The translations under genes were made by a program, and so were the position numbers. From NCBI GenBank assembly GCA_021324155.1, contig JAJPJQ010000018.1:62001-126000 (forward strand): a stretch of 64,000 nt of DNA. Direction: 5' to 3'. Below, piece after piece: positions 33,878 through 43,097 of the stretch (position 1 is its first letter; each line of letters opens with the position of its first letter). Under the pieces are notes generated by a model. That model was not told where the DNA came from. It did no database searches and saw only the letters and a list, made by a program, of their open reading frames with translations. This DNA is from Pseudomonadota bacterium. GTDB lineage: Bacteria > Desulfobacterota > Binatia > UBA9968.

Positions 33878-35006
33878 TCTCGTTGGCAAATTCCGGCGCA
33901 TCTTCGAGCTGCTCGATGCCGCCCAGTCCGAGATCCGCGCCGACGCTCGGCATCGACGACAGCAACAGCGCCGGGTTCTTCGCGTCCATGTTGAAATGCT
34001 GATGCGCCGTCATCGCAGGGATGCTCACCAGATCGCCGCGCTCCCACTCGAACCGCTCGCCGTCGTGCAGGTCGTAGCCGCGTCCCTCGATAATGAGAAT
34101 CTGCTCCTCGACCATGTGTCGGTGCATACCGGAGCGGCTGGCCGCCGGAATCTCCTGCATGTAGAGCCAGAGGCGGCGCGCGGCGCTATTCATCTCCGGA
34201 TGCGTGAACCACTTGAATTTTCCCTGGCGGCACCATTCCCACGGCTCGGCGTCGTACGCAACCACGTGCGTCACCGTATTGCAGAAGACGCTCTCATCGT
34301 GAAACAGTTTGAGGTAGCGATCGTACGTATTCTCGACCGAGCCTTGCCACGGCTGCGCTTCCTTCCGCGCGCGAAAGACGGCTTCCGTCTTGGGATCGCC
34401 GCCGAGCATGACGTCGATAGCGTCCTTGATCCCGAGCACGCCTTTTTTGATGCGGTAGCCGATCAGCTTGCCGTTCTCGTCTTGGAGAGGCTCGGTGCCG
34501 TCCGGGAACTCGGGCTTTTCGCCGAATTTGATTTGCTCGCGTTTGGTTAATCCGAGGATGCTGAGCATACGGCTTTGCGGAACGAAGATCTGCGCCCCGG
34601 CGTCTTCGTCGCCGCCGTGCTGGTGAATCGTGAACGGCGGCACCACGAGCATGTCGTAGGTGCCGAAAGAATAGGTCTTGCCATCGTTGATCTCCCAGCC
34701 GCGCCCGCGCAGGCAGAAAAGCGTCGGCGCGCTGATGTGGCGGTGTGCGCCGCGCGCCGGAGCGTGCGGTTTGATGTCGGAGAAATGCGAGGTGAGGTCG
34801 TAAACGGGCGCGCGCTTGAGGATGTCGTAGCAGACGATGTCGCCGGTCTGATGTGGGCTGCTCTGCCCCATGACCGTGTCCTGCACGTCGAGAAGCTTGA
34901 TCACGCGCGGCAGCTTTTCCTTGACGGATTCTTCGTGACGCTGGTGGGCCAGCGGATCGGGAGCTTCGAGGCTCGATTCTTCTTCCCAGGGCCAGCGTTC
35001 TTCCAT
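33870..35006 (-). CDS. Bicupin dioxygenase-like protein B
   Basis: A 378-residue bicupin. Domain 1 (about 70-145) has ARGAHRHISAP and FTIHQHGG; domain 2 (about 285-350) has SGMHRHMVEEQ and MTAHQHFN. Both cupins therefore seem able to bind metal, unlike protein A. An insertion of about 100 residues lies between them. Similarity is to gentisate dioxygenase-type proteins by motif only. The stop overlaps the start of protein A by 8 bases, and the ATG is 21 bases after the FAD-subunit stop. Confidence 0.78.
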   Translation of the reverse strand: MEERWPWEEESSLEAPDPLAHQRHEESVKEKLPRVIKLLDVQDTVMGQSSPHQTGDIVCYDILKRAPVYDLTSHFSDIKPHAPARGAHRHISAPTLFCLRGRGWEINDGKTYSFGTYDMLVVPPFTIHQHGGDEDAGAQIFVPQSRMLSILGLTKREQIKFGEKPEFPDGTEPLQDENGKLIGYRIKKGVLGIKDAIDVMLGGDPKTEAVFRARKEAQPWQGSVENTYDRYLKLFHDESVFCNTVTHVVAYDAEPWEWCRQGKFKWFTHPEMNSAARRLWLYMQEIPAASRSGMHRHMVEEQILIIEGRGYDLHDGERFEWERGDLVSIPAMTAHQHFNMDAKNPALLLSSMPSVGADLGLGGIEQLEDAPEFANENG

Positions 35007-35027
35007 GCCGACTGATCTCGATAACGA

Positions 35028-35903
35028 TTATAGATTGTTTGTCGTAAGGCGCAGGCTTTCCGTCAGCGCGCGGCGCAGAACCGCGCTCAGCGCCTTCCTT
35101 TTATATGCCGCCGAACCGCGGAGATCTTCGATCGGCTCGGCGTCGTCTTGAATCAGCCGTCCGGCTTCCTCGGTCAGCTCGCGATCGATCTTCTTACCGC
35201 GCAGGAGATTTTCAACGGCAGCGGGCTTTTGCGGCATGGGTCCGCCGCCGCTCACGCCGATGGCGATAGAGGTACACACGCCGTCTCGGCCGACGGCCAG
35301 CTGCACCGCCGCGGCCGCGATGGCGAAATCGCCGGCGACTTTTTCGAGCTTGTGATACACGCCGGCGCTGCCGCGCGGCGGTAGGGGAAAGATAATCTCC
35401 ATGAGGATTTCATCTGGTTCCAGCGCGGTCGTATAGGCGAAGGTAAAGAAGTCGCTCGCCGGAATCTCTCGCACGCCGCTCGGCCGGACGCACTTCATCC
35501 GCGCGTCCAGAGCCAGCGCGACGGGTCCGTAATCGCCGACCGGATCGGCTTCGGCAAGGCCGCCGCCGATCGTGCCGCGGTTGCGCACCTGCGCGTCGCC
35601 GATCTCGCCCGCCGCCTGCGCGAGCATAGACATCTTGTCGCGTATCAAAGGAGACTGCTCGATCTGGACGTGCCGGGTCGTCGCGCCGATGCAAATCGCC
35701 CCGTGTTCCTCCCGGACATAGTTCAGCCCGGCGATGCGATGAATGTCGATGAGATACTTCGGCCGCGCGACGCGCAGCTTCATCATCGGCACGAGGCTCT
35801 GGCCGCCCGCCAAGAGCTTAGCGTCCTCGCCGTGGCGCAACAAAAGCTCGACCGCTTCGCGAATGCTCCGCGGGCGCAAATATTCGAAAGCCGCCGGATA
35901 CAT
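35028..35903 (-). CDS. Molybdenum hydroxylase FAD subunit, set 2
   Basis: A 291-residue FAD subunit (CoxM-like). FAD loops are AGGQSLVPMMKLR (32-44) and TIGGGLAEADP (111-121). It starts at the base that ends the binding-protein gene upstream (TAATG). It is separated from the FeS and Mo subunits of set 2 by a binding protein and a hydrolase, an unusual gene order. It is the only FAD subunit in the 35-64 kb region, so it may serve both Mo subunits there. Confidence 0.92.
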   Translation of the reverse strand: MYPAAFEYLRPRSIREAVELLLRHGEDAKLLAGGQSLVPMMKLRVARPKYLIDIHRIAGLNYVREEHGAICIGATTRHVQIEQSPLIRDKMSMLAQAAGEIGDAQVRNRGTIGGGLAEADPVGDYGPVALALDARMKCVRPSGVREIPASDFFTFAYTTALEPDEILMEIIFPLPPRGSAGVYHKLEKVAGDFAIAAAAVQLAVGRDGVCTSIAIGVSGGGPMPQKPAAVENLLRGKKIDRELTEEAGRLIQDDAEPIEDLRGSAAYKRKALSAVLRRALTESLRLTTNNL

Positions 35904-36934
35904 TATTTTTTCACATATTCGTATCGCATCGGATCGAATTTGCTCGCGCGAATCTCCTCGTAAGCTTTCTTGGCGAAGGAGAAGTCGTATACCTGATCGA
36001 GCGTCACGGGTCCTTTCATGCGGCTGGCAGCGCCGACGGCGCGCATCTGCTCTCGCACGCGATCGATGTTGACCTGCATGACTTCTTCACTCGCGCGGCC
36101 GGTCCTGGCGACCTCAGAGACTTCCTGGTCGCGCTGGCGCCAGATCTCTTTGGCTTCGTTGAAATCGGTGAGGCGTAGCGCTTCCATGATAAATCTCGTG
36201 CTCTCGTTGGCGTTGCGGTGATAAAAGATGTGGCCCTTGAGCGTCGCCCTGACAGCCCGGTAGACCTCGTCGGCCTGGCTTTGTATTTTATCGTCGCTTG
36301 CCTCAAGGTTCGCGCTCAGCGCCGAGACGTAGTCGCCGCTGTAGGCGAGGATGCGAAAGCCTTTCGCCTGCGCCTGGCGCGCCATGCCTATGCTGATCAT
36401 CGTCGCGTCGACGGTGCCGGCGAGTAGAGCGCCGAGGCGCACCGAGGGCTCGCCCAGCGCGCGCATTTGCACTGTCTCCACGTTGACGCCGGCTTTCTTG
36501 AGCATCTCGCGGAAGAGCAGAGTCGAGTTCCCCGAGGTATCGGAGATCGCCACCGTTTTGCCGTTGAGCTGTTTAATGTCGGTGATTTTCGGCGAGACGA
36601 CGAGATGCTGCGACGGTTTGTCCGAGCTGACGAGAAGAATTTTCATGCGCGCGCCGCCGAGGATCGCGGGGATGGAGCCGCCGTTGCCGTAATCGACCGC
36701 GCCGCTGAGCACCACCTGCGTTGTCACCGTGCCGCGCGTCACGATCACATCGGCATCGAGGCCTTCGTCGCGATAGAAGCCGAGACGCTGCGCGATCATA
36801 TAGGGGACCAGCGATTCGCCGGGCGCCTTCGACGCGATGCGGATCTTTTTGAGCGTCTCCGCCGCATAAATTTGGACTGAGGCGGAAAGAAGCAGCGCTG
36901 CGACGACAAGAAGCCTGAGAATCAAAAAGCGCAT
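35903..36934 (-). CDS. NMT1/THI5-like ABC substrate-binding protein, no permease
   Basis: A 343-residue exported protein (signal MRFLILRLLVVAALLLSASVQIYAA). The body is the SsuA/NMT1 fold: IRIASKAPGESLVPYMIAQRLGFYRDEGLDADVI, then GGARMKILLVSSDKPSQ and TDIKQLNGKTVAIS. Relatives bind thiamine precursors, alkanesulfonates, nitrate, taurine or aromatic acids. It sits between the hydrolase gene and the FAD subunit, 6 bases and one shared base away. No transport partner is in the window. Confidence 0.85.
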   Translation of the reverse strand: MRFLILRLLVVAALLLSASVQIYAAETLKKIRIASKAPGESLVPYMIAQRLGFYRDEGLDADVIVTRGTVTTQVVLSGAVDYGNGGSIPAILGGARMKILLVSSDKPSQHLVVSPKITDIKQLNGKTVAISDTSGNSTLLFREMLKKAGVNVETVQMRALGEPSVRLGALLAGTVDATMISIGMARQAQAKGFRILAYSGDYVSALSANLEASDDKIQSQADEVYRAVRATLKGHIFYHRNANESTRFIMEALRLTDFNEAKEIWRQRDQEVSEVARTGRASEEVMQVNIDRVREQMRAVGAASRMKGPVTLDQVYDFSFAKKAYEEIRASKFDPMRYEYVKK

Positions 36935-36940
36935 CGAAAG

Positions 36941-37606
36941 TCACTCCCTCGGGCCGGCGAAGATGCGGCCGAGATTATTGTTCGCTCCCTCGTAAACATC
37001 GTCGCCGTGTCCGACGAGAATCCGGTCCAGATTAAGATTCATCGCGATCAGCCGCTTGACGGATTCCGAGGCGGCGTCGGGATCCGAGCAGAGGTAAGTA
37101 GGGGAGACGACCAGATGCTCGCCGGCGCTCACGATGGCGTCGCCGGCGATGAGCGTTTTGATGCGCGGCAAGTGAAGGCTGATATGGCCGGCGGTATGGC
37201 CCGGCGTGTGCAGGACGTCGATGCCGCCGCAGTCGGGCAACCGCTCGCCGCCTTTGACGACGTGTTCCACCTCGTAGCCGCACGATTTATGAATCGCCGG
37301 CATGTCCAGCTCGTGCGCCATGACCTGGAACTTGAGCGTCTTCTTTAGCTTCTTGAGACCGCCCGTGTGGTCGCCGTGGCGATGCGTGATTACGCAAAGC
37401 TTCAAATCGGCGTGCTCCCGGCCCATGTCCTTGACCGCGTCCATGATGATATCGGCGTCCGCGTCCGAGGCGCCGGTGTCGACGAGGATCAACCGGTCGG
37501 CGGCGTCAAGGAGAAACGATTTGACCACGCCTTTATTATTGATCGCCACGCGGCAGGGAACGATCTTGATGCCGTCGATCGGGATATCTTTCAATATGCT
37601 GACCAC
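36941..37606 (-). CDS. Metallo-beta-lactamase-fold hydrolase
   Basis: A 221-residue protein with THRHGDHTGG (HxHxDH) near residue 74, a second metal His in TPGHTAGH near 135, Asp in AGDAIVS near 154 and the last His in LVGHGDD near 201. It can bind two metals and most likely hydrolyses a thioester, lactone or ester. In a catabolic cluster a lactonase or thioesterase role is plausible, but the substrate is not defined. It lies between set 2 FeS and the binding protein, with short gaps on each side. Confidence 0.85.
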   Translation of the reverse strand: MVSILKDIPIDGIKIVPCRVAINNKGVVKSFLLDAADRLILVDTGASDADADIIMDAVKDMGREHADLKLCVITHRHGDHTGGLKKLKKTLKFQVMAHELDMPAIHKSCGYEVEHVVKGGERLPDCGGIDVLHTPGHTAGHISLHLPRIKTLIAGDAIVSAGEHLVVSPTYLCSDPDAASESVKRLIAMNLNLDRILVGHGDDVYEGANNNLGRIFAGPRE

Positions 37607-37616
37607 AGGTCCGCTC

Positions 37617-38081
37617 CTATTTGAAATTGCCGGCGGCCTCGCGGATCGCGGCGACGATGTTGCCGTAACCGGTGCAGCGGCAGAGATTCCCCGAGATCGC
37701 TTTTTTGATCTCCGCTTCCGTCGGCGTCTTGCCGTTGCTGAGCAGCCCGTACGCCGACATGAGCATTCCCGGCGTGCAGTAGCCGCACTCGACGGCGTCT
37801 TTTTTCCAGAAGGCTTCCTGTAAAGGATGGAGCCGCTTGTCGCGCGCGAGACCCTCGACGGTAACGACCTCGTCGCCGTCGGTCTGGACGGCGAAGACCA
37901 TGCACGACTTCACCGGCGCGCCGTTCCACATCACCGTGCAGGCGCCGCAGCGCCCGACCACACATCCGACGTGCGTGCCGGTGAGACGAAGCGTGTCGCG
38001 AAGAAAATGCACCAGCAGGGTTCTTGACTCGGCTTCGCCGGAGCGTGTCTCGCCATTCACAGTCAGTGAAATGTTAGCCAT
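37617..38081 (-). CDS. Molybdenum hydroxylase [2Fe-2S] subunit, set 2
   Basis: A 154-residue FeS subunit. The N-terminal cluster motif is VGCVVGRCGACTVMWNG (about 38-54); the C-terminal cluster uses CGYCTPG (about 99) and CRCTGY (about 136). Its start overlaps the stop of the Mo subunit by 8 bases. It should form a complex with the large subunit upstream and, most likely, the FAD subunit 2 kb downstream. Confidence 0.93.
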   Translation of the reverse strand: MANISLTVNGETRSGEAESRTLLVHFLRDTLRLTGTHVGCVVGRCGACTVMWNGAPVKSCMVFAVQTDGDEVVTVEGLARDKRLHPLQEAFWKKDAVECGYCTPGMLMSAYGLLSNGKTPTEAEIKKAISGNLCRCTGYGNIVAAIREAAGNFK

Positions 38082-40446
38082 GCGATGATTTCGCCTTTTC
38101 GATCAGATCTAGAATTCTGTCCGGTGTGAGCGGCGTCTCGCGGATCTTCACTCCGAGCGGCGCCAGCGCGTCTTCCACCGCGTTGCAAAGCGCGGGTGGC
38201 GGCCCCAGCATCCCGGTCTCGCCGGCGCCCTTGGCGCCGAGCGGCGTAAACGGATTCGGCGTCACGATGTGCTCGAGCGCTAGCTCCGGAACCTCTTCGA
38301 CGCACGGCAGGCGGTAGTCCATGAACGTGGAGGAGAGTAGCCGACCTTCCTCGTCGTAGCGGAGCTCTTCGTAAAGCGCCGCGCCGATTCCCTGCATGAT
38401 CGAGCCCTGCTGCTGCGTGTCCACGATCTGCGGGTTGATCATGTTGCCGCAGTCGTGCACGGTGCAGTAGCGCACGATATTGATGAAGCCCGTCTCGACA
38501 TCGACGTCTACCACGGCGATCACTCCGGCGTAGGGATAGCTGGAGAACGTATTCATGCGGCCTTTATCGTCGGGCGCGTAATCGATGTTCGGGTTGACGA
38601 ACGTGCCCATCGTTTCCAGTCCGGGCTCCATGTTTTCCGGCAATAGATGGATCGCTCCGTAGGCGGTGCGGATGATCTCGGCGATCGCGATCGCCTGATC
38701 GCGCTTTTCTTTGGCGAAAACTTTCCCGTCGCCGATCTCGAGCCGCTCGGGCGGCACGCCGATGAGCCGCGCGCCGATGCCGACGAGCTTCTCGCGCATC
38801 TTCTTGGCCGCGACCCATGCCGATGGCATCAGCACGACCGACGAGCGGCTGCTGCCGGTACCGAAGCCGTACGGCGTCGGCAGGGTGTCGCCGTGAATGA
38901 CGGTTATTTTCTCGAACGGAATGCCGGTCTGGCTCGCGACGATCTGCGCGATGGTCGTCTCGTGGCCCTGGCCCTGCTCGCCCATGCTGGAGAAAACCGT
39001 CGCCGCGCCGGACGGATCGATGCGCATGCGGCACGACGCGTAGCCGCCGGTCGCGTGGATGCGGCTCGAACTCGTCGGCTCCATCACGAGGGCGACGCCG
39101 ATGCCGCGGCAGATGCCTTTTTTCCTGAGCTCTGCTTGTTCTTGTTTCAGTTTTTCATAACCCGCAATTTCGGCCGTGCGTTTCAGGCAGAGATGATACT
39201 GGCCGCTGTCGTAGAGCGCGCCGGTGACATTGCGGTAGGGAAACGACTCCGCCGGAATGAAGTTCTTCATCCGAATGTCGATCGGATCGATATTCAGTTT
39301 TCGCGCGGCGATGTCGACTAAGCGCTCGATGACATACGCGGCGTCGGCCTTGCCGATGCCGCGGAGCGAGCCGTGCGTTGTCTTGTTGGTCGAGACGCCG
39401 GTCGCGTCGACCGCGTAATTTTGAATCTGATAGACGCCTGTCATGTAGAGCGCGCTCGCCATGATCGAGTGGTCGACGGTATACGTCGAACCCATATCGG
39501 CGATGATGCGGTCGCGCAGGCCGAGGATGGTGCCGTCCTTCTTAAGCGCCATCTCGATATAGTGAATCTGATCGCGGCCGTGGCGGCCGTTGCGCATGTG
39601 CTCGACGCGCGTCTCGCACCATTTTATCGGGCGGCCGAGCTCGCGCGAGATGAACGGCAGCAGCAGCTCTTCCTGATAGGTCTGAATCTTGACACCGAAC
39701 GAGCCGCCGACGTCCGGCGCGATGACGCGAATTTTTCCTTCCGGAAAATTGATCACGTCGGCGATGCGGCCGCGCAGCGAGTGCGGATTCGCCGTCGCCG
39801 ACCACATCGTGAGGCTGTCTTCGTCCGGGCTGTAATGCGCGAGATAGGCGCGCGGCTCGATCGGGCAGGCGGTGATGCGATGGCTGCGGATGCGTTCTTT
39901 GACGACGACGTCGGCTTTGGCGAAGATCTCGTCGATACCGTCGGTCGCGAAGTGAAATTTGTAAACCTTGTTGCCGCCGAGCACGTCATGCACCGGCGTC
40001 GCGCCGGGCTCCAGCGCCGCCTCGGGGTCGATGACCGCGGGCAGCGGCTCGTAATCAATCGCGATCGCCTCGACCGCGTCCTCGGCGAGGTAGCGGTTGT
40101 CGGCGACGACGACCGCGACCGGCTCGCCGAAGTAGCGGATCTTGTCGACGGCGAGAGGGTAGAGCTTGAGCGGACGCAAAAGCGGGCTGCCGCCGACGCG
40201 CATCGGCTTGATGCGGTCGGCGATGTCTTTGCCGGTGAAGACGGCGCGCACGCCGGGCATGGTCAGCGCAGCGGAAGCATCGACCGAGTTGATGCGCGCG
40301 TGCGCGCAGGGACTGCGCGTAAACGAGGCGTGCAATGTTCCCGGCGGCAGGAGATCGTCTACGAACCGTCCGGTGCCGGTGACGAATCGCTGCGTTTCCT
40401 TGCGCCGGACGCGCTCGCCGATCGGCGGGTTGATCGGAAAATCCAT
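38074..40446 (-). CDS. Molybdenum hydroxylase large subunit, set 2
   Basis: A 790-residue Mo-cofactor subunit. It has the N-terminal hammerhead domain (TGTGRFVDDLLPPGTLH), DVGGSFGVK near 255, GEQGQGHETT near 480 and GAKGAGETG with the catalytic Glu near 742. The CO dehydrogenase form I loop AYRCSFR is replaced by THGSLRGIGKAD, so CO is not the substrate. Form II-like members hydroxylate N-heteroaromatics, aldehydes or aryl-CoA. It is 9 bases after the NicX-like gene. With an NicX-like enzyme beside it, a hydroxypyridine or nicotinate-like substrate is a fair hypothesis. Confidence 0.92.
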   Translation of the reverse strand: MDFPINPPIGERVRRKETQRFVTGTGRFVDDLLPPGTLHASFTRSPCAHARINSVDASAALTMPGVRAVFTGKDIADRIKPMRVGGSPLLRPLKLYPLAVDKIRYFGEPVAVVVADNRYLAEDAVEAIAIDYEPLPAVIDPEAALEPGATPVHDVLGGNKVYKFHFATDGIDEIFAKADVVVKERIRSHRITACPIEPRAYLAHYSPDEDSLTMWSATANPHSLRGRIADVINFPEGKIRVIAPDVGGSFGVKIQTYQEELLLPFISRELGRPIKWCETRVEHMRNGRHGRDQIHYIEMALKKDGTILGLRDRIIADMGSTYTVDHSIMASALYMTGVYQIQNYAVDATGVSTNKTTHGSLRGIGKADAAYVIERLVDIAARKLNIDPIDIRMKNFIPAESFPYRNVTGALYDSGQYHLCLKRTAEIAGYEKLKQEQAELRKKGICRGIGVALVMEPTSSSRIHATGGYASCRMRIDPSGAATVFSSMGEQGQGHETTIAQIVASQTGIPFEKITVIHGDTLPTPYGFGTGSSRSSVVLMPSAWVAAKKMREKLVGIGARLIGVPPERLEIGDGKVFAKEKRDQAIAIAEIIRTAYGAIHLLPENMEPGLETMGTFVNPNIDYAPDDKGRMNTFSSYPYAGVIAVVDVDVETGFINIVRYCTVHDCGNMINPQIVDTQQQGSIMQGIGAALYEELRYDEEGRLLSSTFMDYRLPCVEEVPELALEHIVTPNPFTPLGAKGAGETGMLGPPPALCNAVEDALAPLGVKIRETPLTPDRILDLIEKAKSSHG

Positions 40447-40455
40447 TCCCGCCGC

Positions 40456-41514
40456 TTACACCTTGAACTTGCCGTCCTCGCAGACGACTTTGTTGTCGTC
40501 GACGACGATGGTCACGCGCGCGGCGATGCCTTCGAGGCGAAGATTGCTTTTCACCTGCCCGCGGTCGGCGCCATGGCCGATGCCGAAGTGCATCGCGCCG
40601 AGCGCCTTCTTGTCGTTGCGCATCATACCCATCGCGGGCCAGCATTTATGGTTCGTGCCGACGGCGATCTCGCCGCCGACGAGCCAGCAGTTGTCGTCGC
40701 CGTAGGTCTCGAGGTACCAGCGTACCTGGTCCGCTTCCGAGCCGCCTTGAATGTCGACGACCCGGCCATTCTTGATGATGAGTGCGACCGGATCGCGCCA
40801 GCGCCCCGGCGGATAGTGGGACGTCGTGTCCCACACGATCGTGCCGTTCGCGGTTCCCGGCGCCGGCTCGATGTGGATCTCGCCGAACGGCCAGGTGCCG
40901 GAGCCGAGCTTGCCGGTCTTTTCGTTGCGCTCGAACGGCATTCTGCCCCAGCGGTCGGCGGAATGACCGGCGGGCATGCCCGAGATGTCGGCCGTCAAGT
41001 CGCTGCCGAATTTCGTGGTGACGTGAATCTTCTTTCCCTTGTCGTAAATTTCGCCGACGCGCCGCTGCAGATCGCAGATCTTCTCCAGGTCTTCGACCGT
41101 CGCGCGGCCGCCGCCCTCGGTGAGAATCTCGACCGTCACTTCTTCCATCAGCCAGATCGGCGTGCGGCCGGAGCCGCCGCCCTCGCCGCGGATCGAGCGC
41201 AGGCCGGGCGTGCCGCTGTTGAGCGCGGTGGTTGTGAGCGCGACGACGACGTCGGCTTCCTTCGCCGCCGCAACCGCCATCGGCGACGGGTCGGCGCAGT
41301 GGTACGCGCGCTTCGGATACATCGCGAGCGTCACCTCGGCGCCGCGCTCTGCGATCGCCGCCATCGCCGACTGCCAGACCATCGGGTCCATCGCGTCGTC
41401 GGTCATGACGAGCAGGCGGTCGCCTTTCTGTACGTTGCGGAACGGCACCTGCCAGCTCTTCATCAAGCCGATGATCTTCGTCGACGGCACGCCGTATCTT
41501 TCCACCATGACCAT
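40456..41514 (-). CDS. NicX/M29-peptidase-like metalloenzyme
   Basis: A 352-residue protein starting MVMVERYG; GGAGG lies about 8 bases before the ATG and decides the start over a longer frame. The fold looks like the M29 aminopeptidase family, which also contains 2,5-dihydroxypyridine 5,6-dioxygenase NicX. A candidate metal-binding region is GEIAVGTNHKC near 275 and GAMHFGIGHG near 305, with Glu and His conserved. It may be an Fe(II) extradiol-like ring-cleavage enzyme or a peptidase; the context of ring-hydroxylating and decarboxylating enzymes favours the former. Confidence 0.72.
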   Translation of the reverse strand: MVMVERYGVPSTKIIGLMKSWQVPFRNVQKGDRLLVMTDDAMDPMVWQSAMAAIAERGAEVTLAMYPKRAYHCADPSPMAVAAAKEADVVVALTTTALNSGTPGLRSIRGEGGGSGRTPIWLMEEVTVEILTEGGGRATVEDLEKICDLQRRVGEIYDKGKKIHVTTKFGSDLTADISGMPAGHSADRWGRMPFERNEKTGKLGSGTWPFGEIHIEPAPGTANGTIVWDTTSHYPPGRWRDPVALIIKNGRVVDIQGGSEADQVRWYLETYGDDNCWLVGGEIAVGTNHKCWPAMGMMRNDKKALGAMHFGIGHGADRGQVKSNLRLEGIAARVTIVVDDNKVVCEDGKFKV

Positions 41515-41549
41515 GAGAAAATTCCTCCTAAGTTTTTTTGCGACTCTGA

Positions 41550-41643
41550 ATTCCCCCCACCTTCTCCCCACGAAGCGTGGCGGAGAGGGAATTTTTTCGA
41601 GGCATTCACCCTCACCCGCTTGCGGGAGAGGCCAGGGGTGAGG
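41550..41643. repeat. Intergenic inverted-repeat element
   Basis: Two imperfect hairpins lie in tandem: one around CCACG-AAG-CGTGG (41569-41581) flanked by complementary CTTCTCC/GGAGAGG, the other from CTCACCCGCTTGCGGG to CCAGGGGTGAG (about 41611-41642). The composition is like dispersed REP/MITE-type elements seen in many proteobacterial genomes. It may also cut transcription between the UbiD and NicX-like genes. Confidence 0.5.
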
Positions 41644-41663
41644 CGGCGAGCGTCACCTGGTGT

Positions 41664-43079
41664 TTAATCTTCTCCTAAAATCTTCGCCCACTTGGCGCTC
41701 GTCTCTTTCAACAATTCTTCGCTGATCTGCGTCGTCGCGGGAAATTCGTTCATCCAGTGATACGGACGGCAAGCGTCGATGATCGCGACCGCCCCGGTAT
41801 AATCGCCGGCTTCTTTCTTATGCTTCGGCAGCCGCGGGTCGATCTTGTAGCTCCAGATCCTGCGGCAAATATCGAGCGAAGTCTCCGGATCGCAGCGCGT
41901 GGCGATGGCCCACAGAACCTGCTCGAGATTATACGGATCGATGTCCTCGTCCACGATGATGACGAATCTTCCATGATAACCGGCGGTGCCGCCCATCGCG
42001 CCGTGCGCCGCGCGCATCGCGTGGCCGGGATAGGCTTGCTTGAGCGAGATGATGCACATACCCCACGAATAGTTGACGGCTTTGACGTCGGGGATACCGA
42101 GCTTCTCGAGCTCGTTCCACACGAGAATCCCGCGCGAGGAGAGCACGCCGCGGCTCGCGCCGATAAACGGCGGCGAGCCCAGAATGATCGGGTCCTTGCG
42201 GTAGAGCACGCTCTTGATCATCGTAACCGGCGCCGGCCTTGCACCGCCGCCGTAGTAGCCGGAGAATTCGCCGAACGGTCCCTCGATCTCCGTGCCGCCC
42301 TCCGGCGGCGGCATCTCGCCTTCGAAGACGACCTCGGCGGTCGCGGGAATCGGCAGATCGGTCGCGACGCCGCGCGTCACTTCGACCGCACCGCCGCGCA
42401 TCCAGCCGGCGAAGCCGTATTCCGAAACGCCCCAGCTAAGATTGGTTCCCGCCGCGACCAGCAGTGAAGGCTCGTTTCCCAGCGCGATCGCGATCGGGCA
42501 CGATTTGCCGTTTGCCCAGTATTTTTTGCGGATGACGTCGCCGTGGTGGCCCGAGCCGATATGCGCGACGATCTTATTTTTTCCCAGCAGCATGAAGCGG
42601 TACGAGCCGAGATTTAGGTAGCCGGAGTCCGGATCGCGTGTGACGCAGGAAGTCGCGCATATATACGGACCGCCGTCGCGCTGGTGCCACTTGGGCCACG
42701 GAAAGCGCGTAATATCGATTTCGCCGCCGGTCTGCACGTTTTCTTTCACGGGCGCGTCGTCGGTCATGACCGGCTCGACCGGCGCGAACTCTTTCAATTT
42801 ATTTTTCCAGTAGAGCACCGCTTCGGGATCGGTGAGATCGTTGCCGACGCCGAAGACGAGCCGCTCGCGCGTGCGGTTGGTGAGAAAGTTGGTGAGGACG
42901 CGCTCGCCTTTCTTATGGCCTTTAATAGAGTCGAAGAGCACCGCGGGACATTTCTTGCGGAACGACGCGACTTCGGTGATCGCGCCGATCTCGAGGTTGG
43001 GATCGGCTCCGGACAAGGTCACAAGCTCTCCGAGCTTGTCGATGCTCTTGAGAAATTCTCTTAGATCGTAGAACAGCAC
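41664..43079 (-). CDS. UbiD-family decarboxylase 1
   Basis: A 471-residue prenylated-FMN decarboxylase-type protein. Expected landmarks are FPWPKWHQRDGGPYICA (about 130-146), the IEGPFGEFSGYYG acidic motif (about 270-282) and the DEDIDPYNLEQVLWAIATR segment near 375. It would reversibly decarboxylate an aromatic or alpha,beta-unsaturated acid in the cytoplasm; prFMN supply (UbiX) is not seen here. The GTG start is supported by GGAGG 7 bases before it. It is about one third identical in motif pattern, by eye, to the second copy at 57.3 kb, so the two probably have different substrates. Confidence 0.9.
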   Translation of the reverse strand: MLFYDLREFLKSIDKLGELVTLSGADPNLEIGAITEVASFRKKCPAVLFDSIKGHKKGERVLTNFLTNRTRERLVFGVGNDLTDPEAVLYWKNKLKEFAPVEPVMTDDAPVKENVQTGGEIDITRFPWPKWHQRDGGPYICATSCVTRDPDSGYLNLGSYRFMLLGKNKIVAHIGSGHHGDVIRKKYWANGKSCPIAIALGNEPSLLVAAGTNLSWGVSEYGFAGWMRGGAVEVTRGVATDLPIPATAEVVFEGEMPPPEGGTEIEGPFGEFSGYYGGGARPAPVTMIKSVLYRKDPIILGSPPFIGASRGVLSSRGILVWNELEKLGIPDVKAVNYSWGMCIISLKQAYPGHAMRAAHGAMGGTAGYHGRFVIIVDEDIDPYNLEQVLWAIATRCDPETSLDICRRIWSYKIDPRLPKHKKEAGDYTGAVAIIDACRPYHWMNEFPATTQISEELLKETSAKWAKILGED

Positions 43080-43097
43080 TGACGCCTCCGGACCTGA

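Noticed and set aside
38074-40446. Aerobic CO dehydrogenase (CoxL)
   Set aside because: The form I active-site loop AYRCSFR is absent; this and the other two large subunits belong to the wider hydroxylase family.
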